DNA of 64,000 bases from Aeromicrobium ginsengisoli (GTDB taxonomy: Bacteria > Actinomycetota > Actinomycetes > Propionibacteriales > Nocardioidaceae): positions 496,001 to 560,000 of the forward strand of contig NZ_SDPQ02000003.1 of assembly GCF_004134905.2 (NCBI RefSeq). The letters run 5' to 3'. The notes under the pieces were generated by a model. That model saw only the letters and a program-made list of their open reading frames with translations. It was not told the DNA's origin and ran no database searches. This document shows, piece after piece, positions 1 to 8,025 of this stretch. Positions within the stretch are counted from its first letter, which is position 1, and every line of letters starts with the position of its first letter. Made by a program: the position numbers and the translations under genes.

Positions 1-564
1 GGCCCACCGGGCCGTCTCCTCGTGAGCACCGCGGGACCCGCCAGTGCCGCGCGCGATGCGGTGCGCGCCCTTCCGGGGGATGCGCAGGCCGAGACGCCCC
101 AGGACCTTGCCAACCGGCTCGAGTACTCGCCGCTCGTGCCCGGTGTACGCCATGCGGCGCAGATCGCCCTCGGCACACTGCTCGCCCTGTGTCTCTCGGT
201 CATCGCCCTGACCCTCGTACGCGGTGAGGCCAGCAGGTCGCGTCAGGCAGCCCTGCTCGACGCGATGGGTGAACCGCGTCGACGGTCCCGCTGGCTCGTC
301 GCCTGGGAGGTGGGGCCGCTCGCGGTCCTCGCGATCACGTCGGGCGTCCTGTTCGGGCTCCTGCTCCCCAGGATCGTGCTGGCGGCCATCGACCTGCGGG
401 CCTTCACGACCGGCACGGTGCAGCCGCCGGTTCACCTCGACCCGGTGCCGACGATCCTGATCGCGGCCGGCGTGCTCGTCGCCGTCGCGGCCGGCACGTT
501 CCTGGCCGCAGCGGCCACTCGACGCCAGGAGCTGTCCCGGCTCCTGCGGATGACGGAGGATTGA
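1..564 (+). CDS. ABC exporter permease, FtsX-like, C-terminal part (5' truncated by window)
   Basis: The frame is open from base 1, so the gene begins upstream; 187 residues are visible. Three hydrophobic segments are seen: one around the ALGTLLALCL stretch, one at VGPLAVLAITSGVLFGLLL, and a last one at TILIAAGVLVAVAAGTFL. Between the first two lies a basic cytoplasmic loop (LVRGEASRSRQ, then MGEPRRR). This is the usual C-terminal layout of FtsX/MacB-type permeases. It is followed 4 bases later by an ATPase gene and then a second ATPase, which supports a role as the membrane part of a lipid or peptide exporter. The substrate cannot be read from the sequence. Confidence 0.75.
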   Translation, partial: GPPGRLLVSTAGPASAARDAVRALPGDAQAETPQDLANRLEYSPLVPGVRHAAQIALGTLLALCLSVIALTLVRGEASRSRQAALLDAMGEPRRRSRWLVAWEVGPLAVLAITSGVLFGLLLPRIVLAAIDLRAFTTGTVQPPVHLDPVPTILIAAGVLVAVAAGTFLAAAATRRQELSRLLRMTED

Positions 565-568
565 CCAG

Positions 569-1474
569 ATGACACTCATCGAGACCGAAGCCGACATCCG
601 GTGCAACGACCTGGTCCGCATCTTCACCGCGGTCGGTGTCGAGGTGCAGGCCCTCCAAGGCCTCAACCTCACGGTCGAGCCCGGATCGATGGTCGCACTC
701 GTGGGCGCCTCCGGCTCAGGGAAGTCGACACTGTTGACGATCCTGTCCGGGCTCGACACCCCGACCGCCGGTCTGGCCCACGTCGCCGGCCACGACCTGC
801 TGACGATGGACCGCCAGGAGCGCATCGAGTTCCGGCGGCGCAGCGTCGGCTTCGTGTGGCAACAGACCGTACGCAACCTCTTGCCCTACCTGACCGCGGT
901 CGACAACGTCGAGCTCGCGATGACGATCGGCCGCAGCCACCCCCGGCGCGATCGACCGCGGCGCGCGCTCGAGCTGCTCGACCTGCTGGGCGTCGCCGAC
1001 GTGGCGCAGCGGCTGCCCGCCGAGCTGTCCGGCGGCCAGCAGCAGCGCGTCGCGATCGCCGTCGCGATCGCCAACTCACCACGGGTCCTGCTCGCCGACG
1101 AGCCGACGGGTGAGCTCGACGACGCCGCGAGCGCCGACGTCCTCGAGGCGATGCAGCGGGTCAACAGCGAGCACGGGACGACGGTGCTCATCGTGACCCA
1201 CGACTCGACGGTGTCGAGCCACGTGCAACGCACGGTCCAGATCCGTGACGGCCGCACTGCAGCCGAGACCCTCCGACGTACGCGCGTCGACCAGCACGGA
1301 CAGGAGCACAGCATCGCCGAGGAGTTCGCGGTGCTGGATCGCGTCGGCCGGCTCCAGCTGCCCGACGAGTTCACCTCGCGCCTCGACATGCGCGACCGCG
1401 TGCGCCTTGCGCTGGAGACCGACCACGTCGGCGTCTGGCCCGACGCCCGTCGCGACGACGAGGAGCCGTCATGA
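569..1474 (+). CDS. ABC transporter ATP-binding protein with AbrB-like C-terminal tail
   Basis: A 301-residue LolD/MacB-type ATPase. Walker A is GASGSGKST, the signature is LSGGQQQR and Walker B is VLLADEP, followed by the switch histidine in VTHDS. The ATPase fold ends near residue 235. The rest is unusual for this family: residues about 255-292 contain VLDRVGRLQLPDEF and RVRLALE, the pattern of a SpoVT/AbrB swapped hairpin (D-x-x-GR-x-x-hydrophobic-P). The start is 4 bases after the permease stop, so the two genes are probably co-translated. It presumably energises the permease at 1-564. AbrB homology is a by-eye call. Confidence 0.88.
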   Translation: MTLIETEADIRCNDLVRIFTAVGVEVQALQGLNLTVEPGSMVALVGASGSGKSTLLTILSGLDTPTAGLAHVAGHDLLTMDRQERIEFRRRSVGFVWQQTVRNLLPYLTAVDNVELAMTIGRSHPRRDRPRRALELLDLLGVADVAQRLPAELSGGQQQRVAIAVAIANSPRVLLADEPTGELDDAASADVLEAMQRVNSEHGTTVLIVTHDSTVSSHVQRTVQIRDGRTAAETLRRTRVDQHGQEHSIAEEFAVLDRVGRLQLPDEFTSRLDMRDRVRLALETDHVGVWPDARRDDEEPS

Positions 1475-1492
1475 GCGAGCGGAGCGAGCGAA
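1471..1492 (+). repeat. AGCGAGCG mini-repeat overlapping a stop codon (copy 1)
   Basis: TCATGAGCGAGCG followed by GAGCGAGCGAA covers the stop codon of the first ATPase. A near-identical copy covers the stop codon of the TetR gene on the other strand (30319-30341). In both genes the last codon is TCA (Ser) and the TGA is inside the repeat. Confidence 0.5.
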
Positions 1493-1535
1493 ACGACAGG
1501 CACCTCACGCCGCTGCCTGCCTGTCGTGGGCTTTT
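1493..1535 (+). terminator. Intrinsic terminator-like hairpin inside the ABC operon
   Basis: A perfect 10-bp inverted repeat, ACGACAGGCA (1493-1502) and TGCCTGTCGT (1518-1527), is followed by GGGCTTTT. It lies in the 76-base gap between the two ATPase genes. Read as RNA it is a stem with a 15-base loop and a short U run, so it could end or attenuate transcription before the second ATPase. Confidence 0.6.
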
Positions 1536-1550
1536 CTGGGAGGCTGCGGC

Positions 1551-2231
1551 ATGAGCCCGGTGCTGCAGGCCGACGGGCTGACCCGCACGTTCAGCACGCC
1601 CGCAGGCGAGGTGCCCGCGTGCGAGGACGTCTCGCTGGAGCTCGAGCCCGGCAAGCTGCTCGTCGTGCGCGGTCCGTCCGGCTCCGGCAAGACGACGCTA
1701 CTCAACCTGCTCGGCGGTCTCGACCGGCCCACTGCCGGTTCTGTCGTCATCGACGGACACGACCTCGGGTCGCTCGACGAGGACGATCTCGCCGGGCTGC
1801 GTCAGCGCTCGATCGGCTTCGTGTTCCAGGCGTTCGGCCTGCTCCCGGTCCTCACCGCTGCGGAGAACATCGAGGTGCCCCTCCGCATCCGTCGCATGGC
1901 GCCGGCCGATCGTGACGCGAGGGTGCTGGAGCTGCTGGACATGGTCGGGCTGGCCGAGCACGGCGCCCAACGACCCGACGAGCTGTCGGGCGGGCAGCAG
2001 CAGCGGGTCGGCATCGCTCGAGCCCTCGCCGTCACGCCTCAGGTCCTGCTGGCGGACGAGCCGACCGGCCAGCTCGACAGCCGTACGGCCGGCGGTGTCA
2101 TGGACCTGATCGTCGGCCTGGTGCACCGGTCGGGAGTCGCCGCGGTCGTCGCGACCCACGACCCGCTGCTCGTCGAGCGGGCGGACGCGGTGCTGACGCT
2201 GCACGACGGACGCGTCGTCGAGAGCACCTGA
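1551..2231 (+). CDS. ABC transporter ATP-binding protein (second ATPase of the exporter locus)
   Basis: A 226-residue LolD-type ATPase. Walker A is GPSGSGKTT, the signature LSGGQQQR, Walker B VLLADEP and the switch histidine ATHDP. An in-frame extension upstream to 1245 overlaps the previous gene in another frame and is rejected. The ATG at 1551 has GGGAGG 7-8 bases upstream, and the protein then starts with the usual short beta strand before the NBD. Two distinct ATPases after one permease suggest a heterodimeric NBD pair, or that a second permease lies upstream of the window. The gene is separated from its partner by the hairpin at 1493-1535. Confidence 0.88.
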   Translation: MSPVLQADGLTRTFSTPAGEVPACEDVSLELEPGKLLVVRGPSGSGKTTLLNLLGGLDRPTAGSVVIDGHDLGSLDEDDLAGLRQRSIGFVFQAFGLLPVLTAAENIEVPLRIRRMAPADRDARVLELLDMVGLAEHGAQRPDELSGGQQQRVGIARALAVTPQVLLADEPTGQLDSRTAGGVMDLIVGLVHRSGVAAVVATHDPLLVERADAVLTLHDGRVVEST

Positions 2232-2254
2232 GGGGATCAGTGCAACAATCGGGC

Positions 2255-2656
2255 ATGCCCAGATTTGTGACTGCTTGGATCCTCAGCGGACTCGCCCTCG
2301 CGGCGGCCGCCGGCCTGCTCGGCGACCACATGAACATCGGCGTGTCAGGCGACTCGACCGGCGAGCGCGTCGTGGCAATCGCCTTGGTGGCGCTGGTCTT
2401 CACGGCGATCAACGCGTTCGTGGCTCCGGTCATCAAGACCCTGTCGCTGCCGTTCATCATCGTCACGCTCGGCTTCGCGCTCCTCGTGATCAACGCGCTG
2501 CTGCTCCTCCTGACCGAGTGGGTCACCGACAAGTTCGGCGTCGAGTTCCACGTCGACGGGTTCTGGTGGGCGGTGCTCGGCTCGATCGTCATCTCGATCG
2601 TCAACGCGGTGCTCGGCGGCTTCACCAACAAGAACCACCCGCACCCCGCACGGTGA
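2255..2656 (+). CDS. Small four-helix membrane protein, phage-holin-4-like family
   Basis: About 133 residues with four hydrophobic segments (ILSGLALAAAAGLL, VAIALVALVFTAINAFV, LPFIIVTLGFALLVINALLLLL, WAVLGSIVISIVNAVLGG). The LPFIIVTLG and NALLL features match the Phage_holin_4_2 family of small bacterial membrane proteins, whose function is unknown despite the name. A GTG at 2240 with AGGGG just upstream is the alternative start and would add five residues. The stop overlaps the GTG start of the phosphatase gene (GTGA), suggesting translational coupling. Confidence 0.8.
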   Translation: MPRFVTAWILSGLALAAAAGLLGDHMNIGVSGDSTGERVVAIALVALVFTAINAFVAPVIKTLSLPFIIVTLGFALLVINALLLLLTEWVTDKFGVEFHVDGFWWAVLGSIVISIVNAVLGGFTNKNHPHPAR

Positions 2657-3141
2657 CCTACCGCGTCGCCTTGATCTGCCTCGGCAACATCTGCCGGTCG
2701 CCGATGGCGCACGTCGTCCTCGAGGACCGGCTCGCCGCAGCCGGGCTCGACGACCGCGTCGAGGTCGCGTCGTCCGGCACGGGTGACTGGCACGTCGGGC
2801 ACCCCATGGACCCGCGCGCGGCGGCCACGCTGACGGCTGCGGGATACGACCCGTCGCGGCACCGCGCGCGTACGTTCTCGCCCGACTGGTACGCCGAGAA
2901 CGACCTGCTCCTCACGATGGATGCGAGCAACTACGCCGACGTCGTCGACCACGCGCCGACCGTGCAGCAGGTCGAGCAGGTCCGCATGTTCCGGGAGTTC
3001 GACCCCGAGGCGCCGGGCGATGACCTCGACGTGCCGGACCCCTACTACGGCGGCGACGACGGATTCGCCGAGGTGCTCGCGATGATCGAGCGAACGACCG
3101 ACGAGCTCGTCGCGCGGCTGCCCGACCTCATGGACCGCTGA
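2653..3141 (+). CDS. Low-molecular-weight protein-tyrosine phosphatase
   Basis: A 162-residue protein starting from a GTG that overlaps the previous stop. The P-loop C-x5-R is at C9-R15 within CLGNICRSP, and the general-acid Asp is D129 in DPYYGG. Both are diagnostic of LMW-PTP, and the length is normal. It hydrolyses phosphotyrosine (or phosphoarginine in some homologues) in the cytoplasm. Coupling to a small membrane protein is common in actinobacteria, but no specific substrate is indicated. Confidence 0.93.
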   Translation: MTYRVALICLGNICRSPMAHVVLEDRLAAAGLDDRVEVASSGTGDWHVGHPMDPRAAATLTAAGYDPSRHRARTFSPDWYAENDLLLTMDASNYADVVDHAPTVQQVEQVRMFREFDPEAPGDDLDVPDPYYGGDDGFAEVLAMIERTTDELVARLPDLMDR

Positions 3142-3174
3142 ACGTACGGTCCTCCACGGGGTAACGTCGTGGTC

Positions 3175-4050
3175 ATGGCACGTATGGCAGGAACCGCCGC
3201 CCGGGCGGAGGCACTCCTTGGCCTCGGTGTCGTCTCCACCACCCCGGTCGCCGGCGGTGACATCTGCACGTCGACCCGGCTCCGGCTGACCGACGGCCGC
3301 GGCGCCATCATCAAGACCCGCCCGCACCCGCCCGAAGGCTTCTTCGAGCGGGAGGCCGAAGGGCTCCGCTGGCTCGCCGATGCCGACGGTGCACACGTGC
3401 CCCACGTGCTTGCGGTCGCCGACGACTGCCTCGTCCTCGACTGGATCGAGCCGGGCAAGCCGACGACCGACGTCGCCGAGCGGTTCGGGCGCGCGCTGGC
3501 GGCGACGCACCAGGCCGGTGCCGACGTGTTCGGCGGCGACCAGGACGGATTCGTCGGCCTCGCCCCGCTGCCCAACCGGCCCCTGCCGACCTGGCCGGAG
3601 TTCTTCGCGTCACGAAGGGTCATGCCCTACGTACGCGCGGCCGTCGACCGGCAGGCGCTCACGGGTGAGGAGGCCGCCACGATCGAGGCAGCGATGCGAC
3701 GCATCCACGACTTCGCCGGGCCTGAGGAGCCGCCGGCCCGCATCCACGGCGACCTGTGGTCGGGCAACCTCGTGTGGGGATCCGACGGCAACGTCTGGCT
3801 CATCGATCCCGCCGCGCACGGCGGCCACCGCGAGACCGATCTGGCGATGCTGGCGCTGTTCGGCATCCCACACCTGCAGCGTGTCATCGATGCGTACGAC
3901 GAGGCCACGCCGCTGGCGGCGGGGTGGCGCGACCGGGTCGGGCTGCACCAGCTGCACCCCTTGCTGGTGCACGCGACGCTGTTCGGCGGGACCTATGGGG
4001 CACGCGCTGCCGCGGCAGCGCAGTCGCTGTTGGATGGGAAGACCTCGTAG
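3175..4050 (+). CDS. Fructosamine-kinase family protein
   Basis: A 291-residue phosphotransferase of the fructosamine-3-kinase/aminoglycoside-kinase fold. Visible motifs are GGDICTSTRL (nucleotide loop), IKTRP (Lys), the catalytic HGDLWSGNL and the metal-binding DPAAHGGHRETDLAML, all typical of fructosamine kinases that repair glycated amines. TAACGT at 3162-3167 lies exactly 7 bases before the ATG at 3175, so the transcript is probably leaderless. The GTG at 3169 is therefore not preferred. Confidence 0.88.
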   Translation: MARMAGTAARAEALLGLGVVSTTPVAGGDICTSTRLRLTDGRGAIIKTRPHPPEGFFEREAEGLRWLADADGAHVPHVLAVADDCLVLDWIEPGKPTTDVAERFGRALAATHQAGADVFGGDQDGFVGLAPLPNRPLPTWPEFFASRRVMPYVRAAVDRQALTGEEAATIEAAMRRIHDFAGPEEPPARIHGDLWSGNLVWGSDGNVWLIDPAAHGGHRETDLAMLALFGIPHLQRVIDAYDEATPLAAGWRDRVGLHQLHPLLVHATLFGGTYGARAAAAAQSLLDGKTS

Positions 4051-4127
4051 CGCCACCGCGTTCGCGTCGCCGGCTCGCCAGTTGCGACACCGTCACCAAC
4101 GCTGACGAGCGGGCCGGTATCTCACTA

Positions 4128-4144
4128 GTTCAGCCAAGTCTCAG
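4128..4144 (+). promoter_or_regulatory. MprA-box-like direct repeat upstream of mprA
   Basis: GTTCAG (4128-4133) and TCTCAG (4139-4144) are spaced 11 bp apart, the spacing expected for tandem binding of an OmpR/PhoB-type regulator. The pair covers the -35 region of a leaderless promoter whose -10 (CAGACT, 4155-4160) lies 7 bases before the ATG at 4168. The same arrangement occurs upstream of pepD (6287-6303). Confidence 0.55.
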
Positions 4145-4167
4145 GGATCCGGGGCAGACTGATGGCC

Positions 4168-4860
4168 ATGCGCATCCTTGTCGTCGACGATGACCGTGCT
4201 GTGCGCGACTCACTGCGACGGTCCCTCGAGTTCAACGGCTATTCCGTCGACCTCGCGTCCGACGGTGCCGAGGCGCTGGCGCGGGTCCCCCAGATCAACC
4301 CCGACGCGATCATCATGGACGTCATGATGCCGCGGCTCGACGGGCTCGAGGCCACGCGAGCCCTCCGCGGCGCCGGCAACGACGTACCGATCCTCGTCCT
4401 CACCGCGCGCGACGCCGTCTCGGACCGGGTCGACGGGCTCGACGCCGGTGCCGACGACTACCTCACCAAGCCGTTCGCCCTCGAGGAGCTGCTCGCCCGC
4501 GTACGTTCACTGCTTCGCCGGTCGAGCCGCGCCGCGGCGGTCGAGCCGGACGAGGCCCCGCTGGTGTTCGCGGACCTGTCGCTCGACCCGGTGACCCGCG
4601 AGGTCAAGCGCGGCGAGCGGTCACTGTCCCTCACCCGCACGGAGTTCGCCCTGCTCGAGCTGTTCCTCCAGCGACCCAAGCGGGTCCTCGAGCGTTCGTT
4701 CATCCTCGAGGAGGTCTGGGGCTTCGACTTCCCCACGACCGCGAACTCCCTCGAGGTCTACGTCGGCTACGTCCGGCGCAAGCTCGAGGCCGAGGGCGAG
4801 GACCGGCTGCTCCACACCGTGCGGGGCGTCGGGTACGTCCTGCGCGAGACGCCTCCGTGA
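4168..4860 (+). CDS. mprA: Response regulator MprA (OmpR/PhoB family)
   Basis: A 230-residue regulator. The receiver starts with the acidic patch VVDDD, the phospho-acceptor is D51 in IIMDVMMP and the switch Lys is in LTKPF. The C-terminal winged helix has [16 protein letters not shown] and [10 protein letters not shown]. The N-terminus closely resembles mycobacterial MprA as I recall it ([12 protein letters not shown]...FNGYSV), and the following sensor and HtrA protease complete the mprA-mprB-pepD order. An ATG at 4162 is an alternative start. The -10/ATG spacing favours 4168. It is likely autoregulated through the repeat at 4128-4144. Confidence 0.9.
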   Translation: MRILVVDDDRAVRDSLRRSLEFNGYSVDLASDGAEALARVPQINPDAIIMDVMMPRLDGLEATRALRGAGNDVPILVLTARDAVSDRVDGLDAGADDYLTKPFALEELLARVRSLLRRSSRAAAVEPDEAPLVFADLSLDPVTREVKRGERSLSLTRTEFALLELFLQRPKRVLERSFILEEVWGFDFPTTANSLEVYVGYVRRKLEAEGEDRLLHTVRGVGYVLRETPP

Positions 4861-6254
4861 TCGATCTCCTGCACCGCTCGCTGCAGCCGTTCACCCAGCG
4901 GATGTCGCTGGCGCTGCGGGTCGCGGTGCTCACCACGATGGCCGTTGCGGCGACGCTCGGCGTCGTCAGCGCGATCGTCTTCGTCGTCGTGCGCGCGGAG
5001 TTCGAGCGGTCGCTCGACGACTCGATGCTGCGCAGGGCTCACGCGGCAGTGGATGCCAACCTCGCGGAGTATCAGAACTTCGTGCAGCTGAACACCACGC
5101 TGCAACGCATCGCCGACGTGCAGATCTTCGTCGTCACTGGCGGAGAGCTGTTCTCGCCCACCGGCGACGTGAATGAGGCCACCAAGGCGTTCAAGAGCTT
5201 TCGCGAGGTCGAGGTGTCGCTCGGCGAGGAATCCCAGTCGATGCGCACCGTACGCATCCAGGGCACGCCCTACCGCGTCGTCGCGGTGCAGGCCGACGGT
5301 GGCACAGCTCTCGTCATGACGCAGTCGATGGAGTCGATCGACTTCGCGCTCAAGCGCCTCAAGGTCATCCTGCTGCTGTGCAGCGCCGCTGGTGTGGCGT
5401 TCGCCGGAATGGCCGGTTGGGCCGTCGCCGCCAACGGCCTGCGCCCGGTCAGACGCCTGACCGCCGCGACCGAGCGCGTCGCGCGTACCGCCGAGCTCAC
5501 CCCCATCGAGGTCACCGGTCATGACGAGCTGGCCCGGCTGACGACATCGTTCAACGCGATGCTCCAGGCGCTCGACGCCTCGCAGACGCGGCAGCGGCAG
5601 CTGGTCGCGGACGCCGGCCACGAGCTGCGCACCCCGTTGACCAGCCTGCGCACCAACATCGAGCTCATCGGGCAGGCCGCGGACAACGCCGAGCGTTCCC
5701 TGAGCGACGAGCAGCGTCACGAGATCATGGGCGACGTCCGGTCGCAGCTCGAGGAGCTCACGACGCTGGTCGGCGACCTCGTCGAGCTGGCCCGCGACGA
5801 ACCGATGACCCGCGACCCCGAGCCGCTCGACTTCGCCGACGTCATCAACCAGGCGGTCGACCGCGTACGCCTGCGGGCCCACGACATGACGTTCGACGTC
5901 GACGTCGAGTCGTGGATGGTGTTCGGCGAGCCCCAGCTCCTCGAGCGCGCCGTCACCAACCTGCTCGACAATGCCGCCAAGTGGAGCCCGGCCGACGGCA
6001 CGGTCCACGTACGACTCGCCGACGGCACGTTGACGGTGACCGACGAGGGCCCGGGCATTGACCCCGCCGACCTGCCGCACATCTTCGACCGGTTCTATCG
6101 CTCGAGCGAAGCCCGCACACTGCCCGGGTCGGGCCTCGGCCTCTCGATCGTCAAGCGCGCCGCCGAGCGCCATGGCGGCACGGTCGACGTCGAGTCGGCG
6201 CCGGGCGGCGGCACCACGTTCACGCTCACGTTGCCGAGCTCGGACCTGCCCTGA
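4857..6254 (+). CDS. mprB: Sensor histidine kinase MprB
   Basis: A 465-residue membrane kinase whose GTG start overlaps the mprA stop. TM1 lies at about 21-46 and TM2 at about 167-190, enclosing a ~120-residue extracytoplasmic sensor. HAMP follows ([17 protein letters not shown]). The phospho-acceptor is H255 in AGHELRTPL. The ATP-binding domain shows the N box (LLDNAAKW), G1 (DEGPGI), F box (FDRFYRS) and G2 ([11 protein letters not shown]). In mycobacteria MprB senses envelope stress and phosphorylates MprA. The same role is inferred here from synteny. Confidence 0.92.
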   Translation: MIDLLHRSLQPFTQRMSLALRVAVLTTMAVAATLGVVSAIVFVVVRAEFERSLDDSMLRRAHAAVDANLAEYQNFVQLNTTLQRIADVQIFVVTGGELFSPTGDVNEATKAFKSFREVEVSLGEESQSMRTVRIQGTPYRVVAVQADGGTALVMTQSMESIDFALKRLKVILLLCSAAGVAFAGMAGWAVAANGLRPVRRLTAATERVARTAELTPIEVTGHDELARLTTSFNAMLQALDASQTRQRQLVADAGHELRTPLTSLRTNIELIGQAADNAERSLSDEQRHEIMGDVRSQLEELTTLVGDLVELARDEPMTRDPEPLDFADVINQAVDRVRLRAHDMTFDVDVESWMVFGEPQLLERAVTNLLDNAAKWSPADGTVHVRLADGTLTVTDEGPGIDPADLPHIFDRFYRSSEARTLPGSGLGLSIVKRAAERHGGTVDVESAPGGGTTFTLTLPSSDLP

Positions 6255-6286
6255 CCAGCGGGTTTCTTCGATCGCTCACACGCCGC

Positions 6287-6303
6287 TCTTAGACCCGTCT
6301 CAG
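6287..6303 (+). promoter_or_regulatory. MprA-box-like direct repeat upstream of pepD
   Basis: TCTTAG (6287-6292) and TCTCAG (6298-6303) are again 11 bp apart and end 22 bases before the pepD ATG, against 23 bases at mprA. A -10 candidate GAGAAT (6312-6317) precedes the ATG by 8 bases. The longer shared string GTCTCAG-S-GAT (S = G or C) is present at both promoters. This supports direct control of pepD by MprA. Confidence 0.55.
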
Positions 6304-6325
6304 CGATGCGCGAGAATCTACTTCC

Positions 6326-7885
6326 ATGACCGATACGAACGACCCGTTCTCCGAGCGTCCCTACGTCCCCCCGACGGAGCGCAGCGACACCGGTGAGGCC
6401 ATTCCCGCTTCCTCCGAGCCGACAGCCGCCGACGCGACGCCGGCGGAGCAGGCTCCCCCGCCTGCCCCCGAGGAGCCCACGGTCGACGTGCCCGCAGCAC
6501 AGTCCAGCCCGGACGCCAGCTCAGACGCCGAGCCGACCATCCCGGTCACGCCTGCGCCCCCCGCCGACCCGCCCACGGTCGAGCAGCCGGCCGCCACGAC
6601 GTCCGAACCGCCGGCGGCAGCTCCGACGCCGCCCGCCGAGGCCTACACGCACCGCTATGCCGACGCCGCGGCATCCGAGCCGGCACCTGCCGTGACCCAG
6701 ACCGACGCGTTCCCGCCGTTCGCCGCGCCGGCCGTCGGCTTCCCCACTGAGGGTGGCGGCAACGACGAGCCGCCGGCCAAGAAGAGGCGGCGCGGCCGCA
6801 CCCTGGTCGGCGCCGTGGCGCTCCTGGTGCTCGCGGGCGGTGCGGGCTTCGGCGGCGCCGCGCTGCAGGACAAGCTCTCCGACGACGACAACGGCGGCCC
6901 GACGGTCAGCTCGCTCGACACGAGCGACGACGCGACCAACACCAACGTGCCGGCCGGCGCGGTCGAGCAGGTCGCCAAGAAGGTCCTGCCCTCGGTGGTC
7001 CAGATCAACGTCAAGGGCGCCGACGAGGCCGGCTCCGGCACCGGCATCATCATCAGCAGCGACGGCGAGATCCTGACCAACAACCACGTCACGGCGGTCG
7101 CCGGCAAGGACGGCATCATCACGGTGGCGTTCAGCGACGGCACCTACACCAAGGCCACGGTCGTCGGCGCCGACCCCAAGACCGACCTCGCCGTGATCAA
7201 GGCCAGCGGCAAGTCGGGCCTCACCCCGGCGACGCTCGGCAGCTCTGCCGACCTCGAGGTCGGTCAGGAGGTCGTCGCGATCGGCTCGCCGTTCGGGCTC
7301 GAGAGCACCGTGACGCAGGGCATCATCTCGGCCCTCAATCGTCCCGTGACCTCGTCCGACGGCGACAACTCGAGCAGCTCCAACACGTTCCCCGCGATCC
7401 AGACCGACGCGGCGATCAACCCCGGCAACTCCGGCGGCCCGCTGGTCGACATCGACGGCAACGTCATCGGCATCAACTCGGCGATCAAGGCGTCGAGCTC
7501 CGGCGAGGGCGGTTCGATCGGCCTCGGCTTCGCGATCCCGATCGACCTGGCCAAGAACGTCTCCAAGCACCTGGTCAAGGGCGAGAAGGTGCAGCACGCG
7601 CAGATCGGTGTGACCGTACGCCCGGCCGTCTCCGACGACGGCATCACCGGCACGGGTGCCGAGATCGACGACGTCACCGGCGGTGGTGCCGGCGACAAGG
7701 CGGGGCTCAAGAAGGGCGACATCATCACGGCTGTCAACGGCGACCTCGTCGCCAGCTCCGAAGCGCTCGTCGCCTCGGTGCGCGGCTTCCAGCCCGGCCA
7801 GAAGGTCACGCTGACCTACACCCGCGACGGCAAGAAGAACGAGGTCCAGGTGACCCTCGGCTCGGACGGCGGCGCCAGCAGCTGA
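6326..7885 (+). CDS. pepD: Membrane-anchored HtrA-type serine protease PepD
   Basis: A 519-residue S1C protease. Residues 1-150 are a low-complexity Pro/Ala/Glu-rich cytoplasmic tail. A basic KKRRRGR stop-transfer and a single TM follow at about 159-180. The catalytic triad is visible as H254 (ILTNNHV), D287 (PKTDLAVIK) and S369 (NPGNSGGPL). A PDZ domain occupies about 420-515, with GDKAGLKKGDIITAVNG. It degrades or refolds damaged envelope proteins. Following mprAB with a shared promoter motif, it is the expected effector of that stress response. The inverted repeat at 7907-7947 follows the stop. Confidence 0.93.
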   Translation: MTDTNDPFSERPYVPPTERSDTGEAIPASSEPTAADATPAEQAPPPAPEEPTVDVPAAQSSPDASSDAEPTIPVTPAPPADPPTVEQPAATTSEPPAAAPTPPAEAYTHRYADAAASEPAPAVTQTDAFPPFAAPAVGFPTEGGGNDEPPAKKRRRGRTLVGAVALLVLAGGAGFGGAALQDKLSDDDNGGPTVSSLDTSDDATNTNVPAGAVEQVAKKVLPSVVQINVKGADEAGSGTGIIISSDGEILTNNHVTAVAGKDGIITVAFSDGTYTKATVVGADPKTDLAVIKASGKSGLTPATLGSSADLEVGQEVVAIGSPFGLESTVTQGIISALNRPVTSSDGDNSSSSNTFPAIQTDAAINPGNSGGPLVDIDGNVIGINSAIKASSSGEGGSIGLGFAIPIDLAKNVSKHLVKGEKVQHAQIGVTVRPAVSDDGITGTGAEIDDVTGGGAGDKAGLKKGDIITAVNGDLVASSEALVASVRGFQPGQKVTLTYTRDGKKNEVQVTLGSDGGASS

Positions 7886-7906
7886 CCCACCCGCAGCCCT
7901 GAGACC

Positions 7907-7947
7907 GGGCGCCATCTCGTCAACCACACGCGGACGGGATGGCGCCC
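7907..7947 (+). terminator. Hairpin downstream of pepD
   Basis: GGGCGCCATC (7907-7916) and GATGGCGCCC (7938-7947) form a perfect 10-bp stem 22 bases after the pepD stop, with a 21-base loop and no U tract. It probably ends the mprA-mprB-pepD transcript. The ATG at 7939 lies in this stem and is not a credible start for the next gene. Confidence 0.5.
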
Positions 7948-8025
7948 ACCACTTTCGGCTGGATCGTGCGCCAGGATGACCGAATTTCGCTCGTGACTGT
8001 CAGTCACCCTCACTACCGTGGAGGG

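Noticed and set aside
2098..6173. Long antisense ORFs (for example 2098-3510 and 4767-6173 leftward)
   Set aside because: They are high-GC shadows of well-supported genes on the other strand, with Arg/Asp/Val-rich compositions and no family motifs.
7939..8025. Upstream start for the EamA transporter at ATG 7939
   Set aside because: The ATG lies in the 3' arm of the pepD downstream hairpin and would add a polar, non-family N-terminus. The GTG at 8026 has a well-placed -10.
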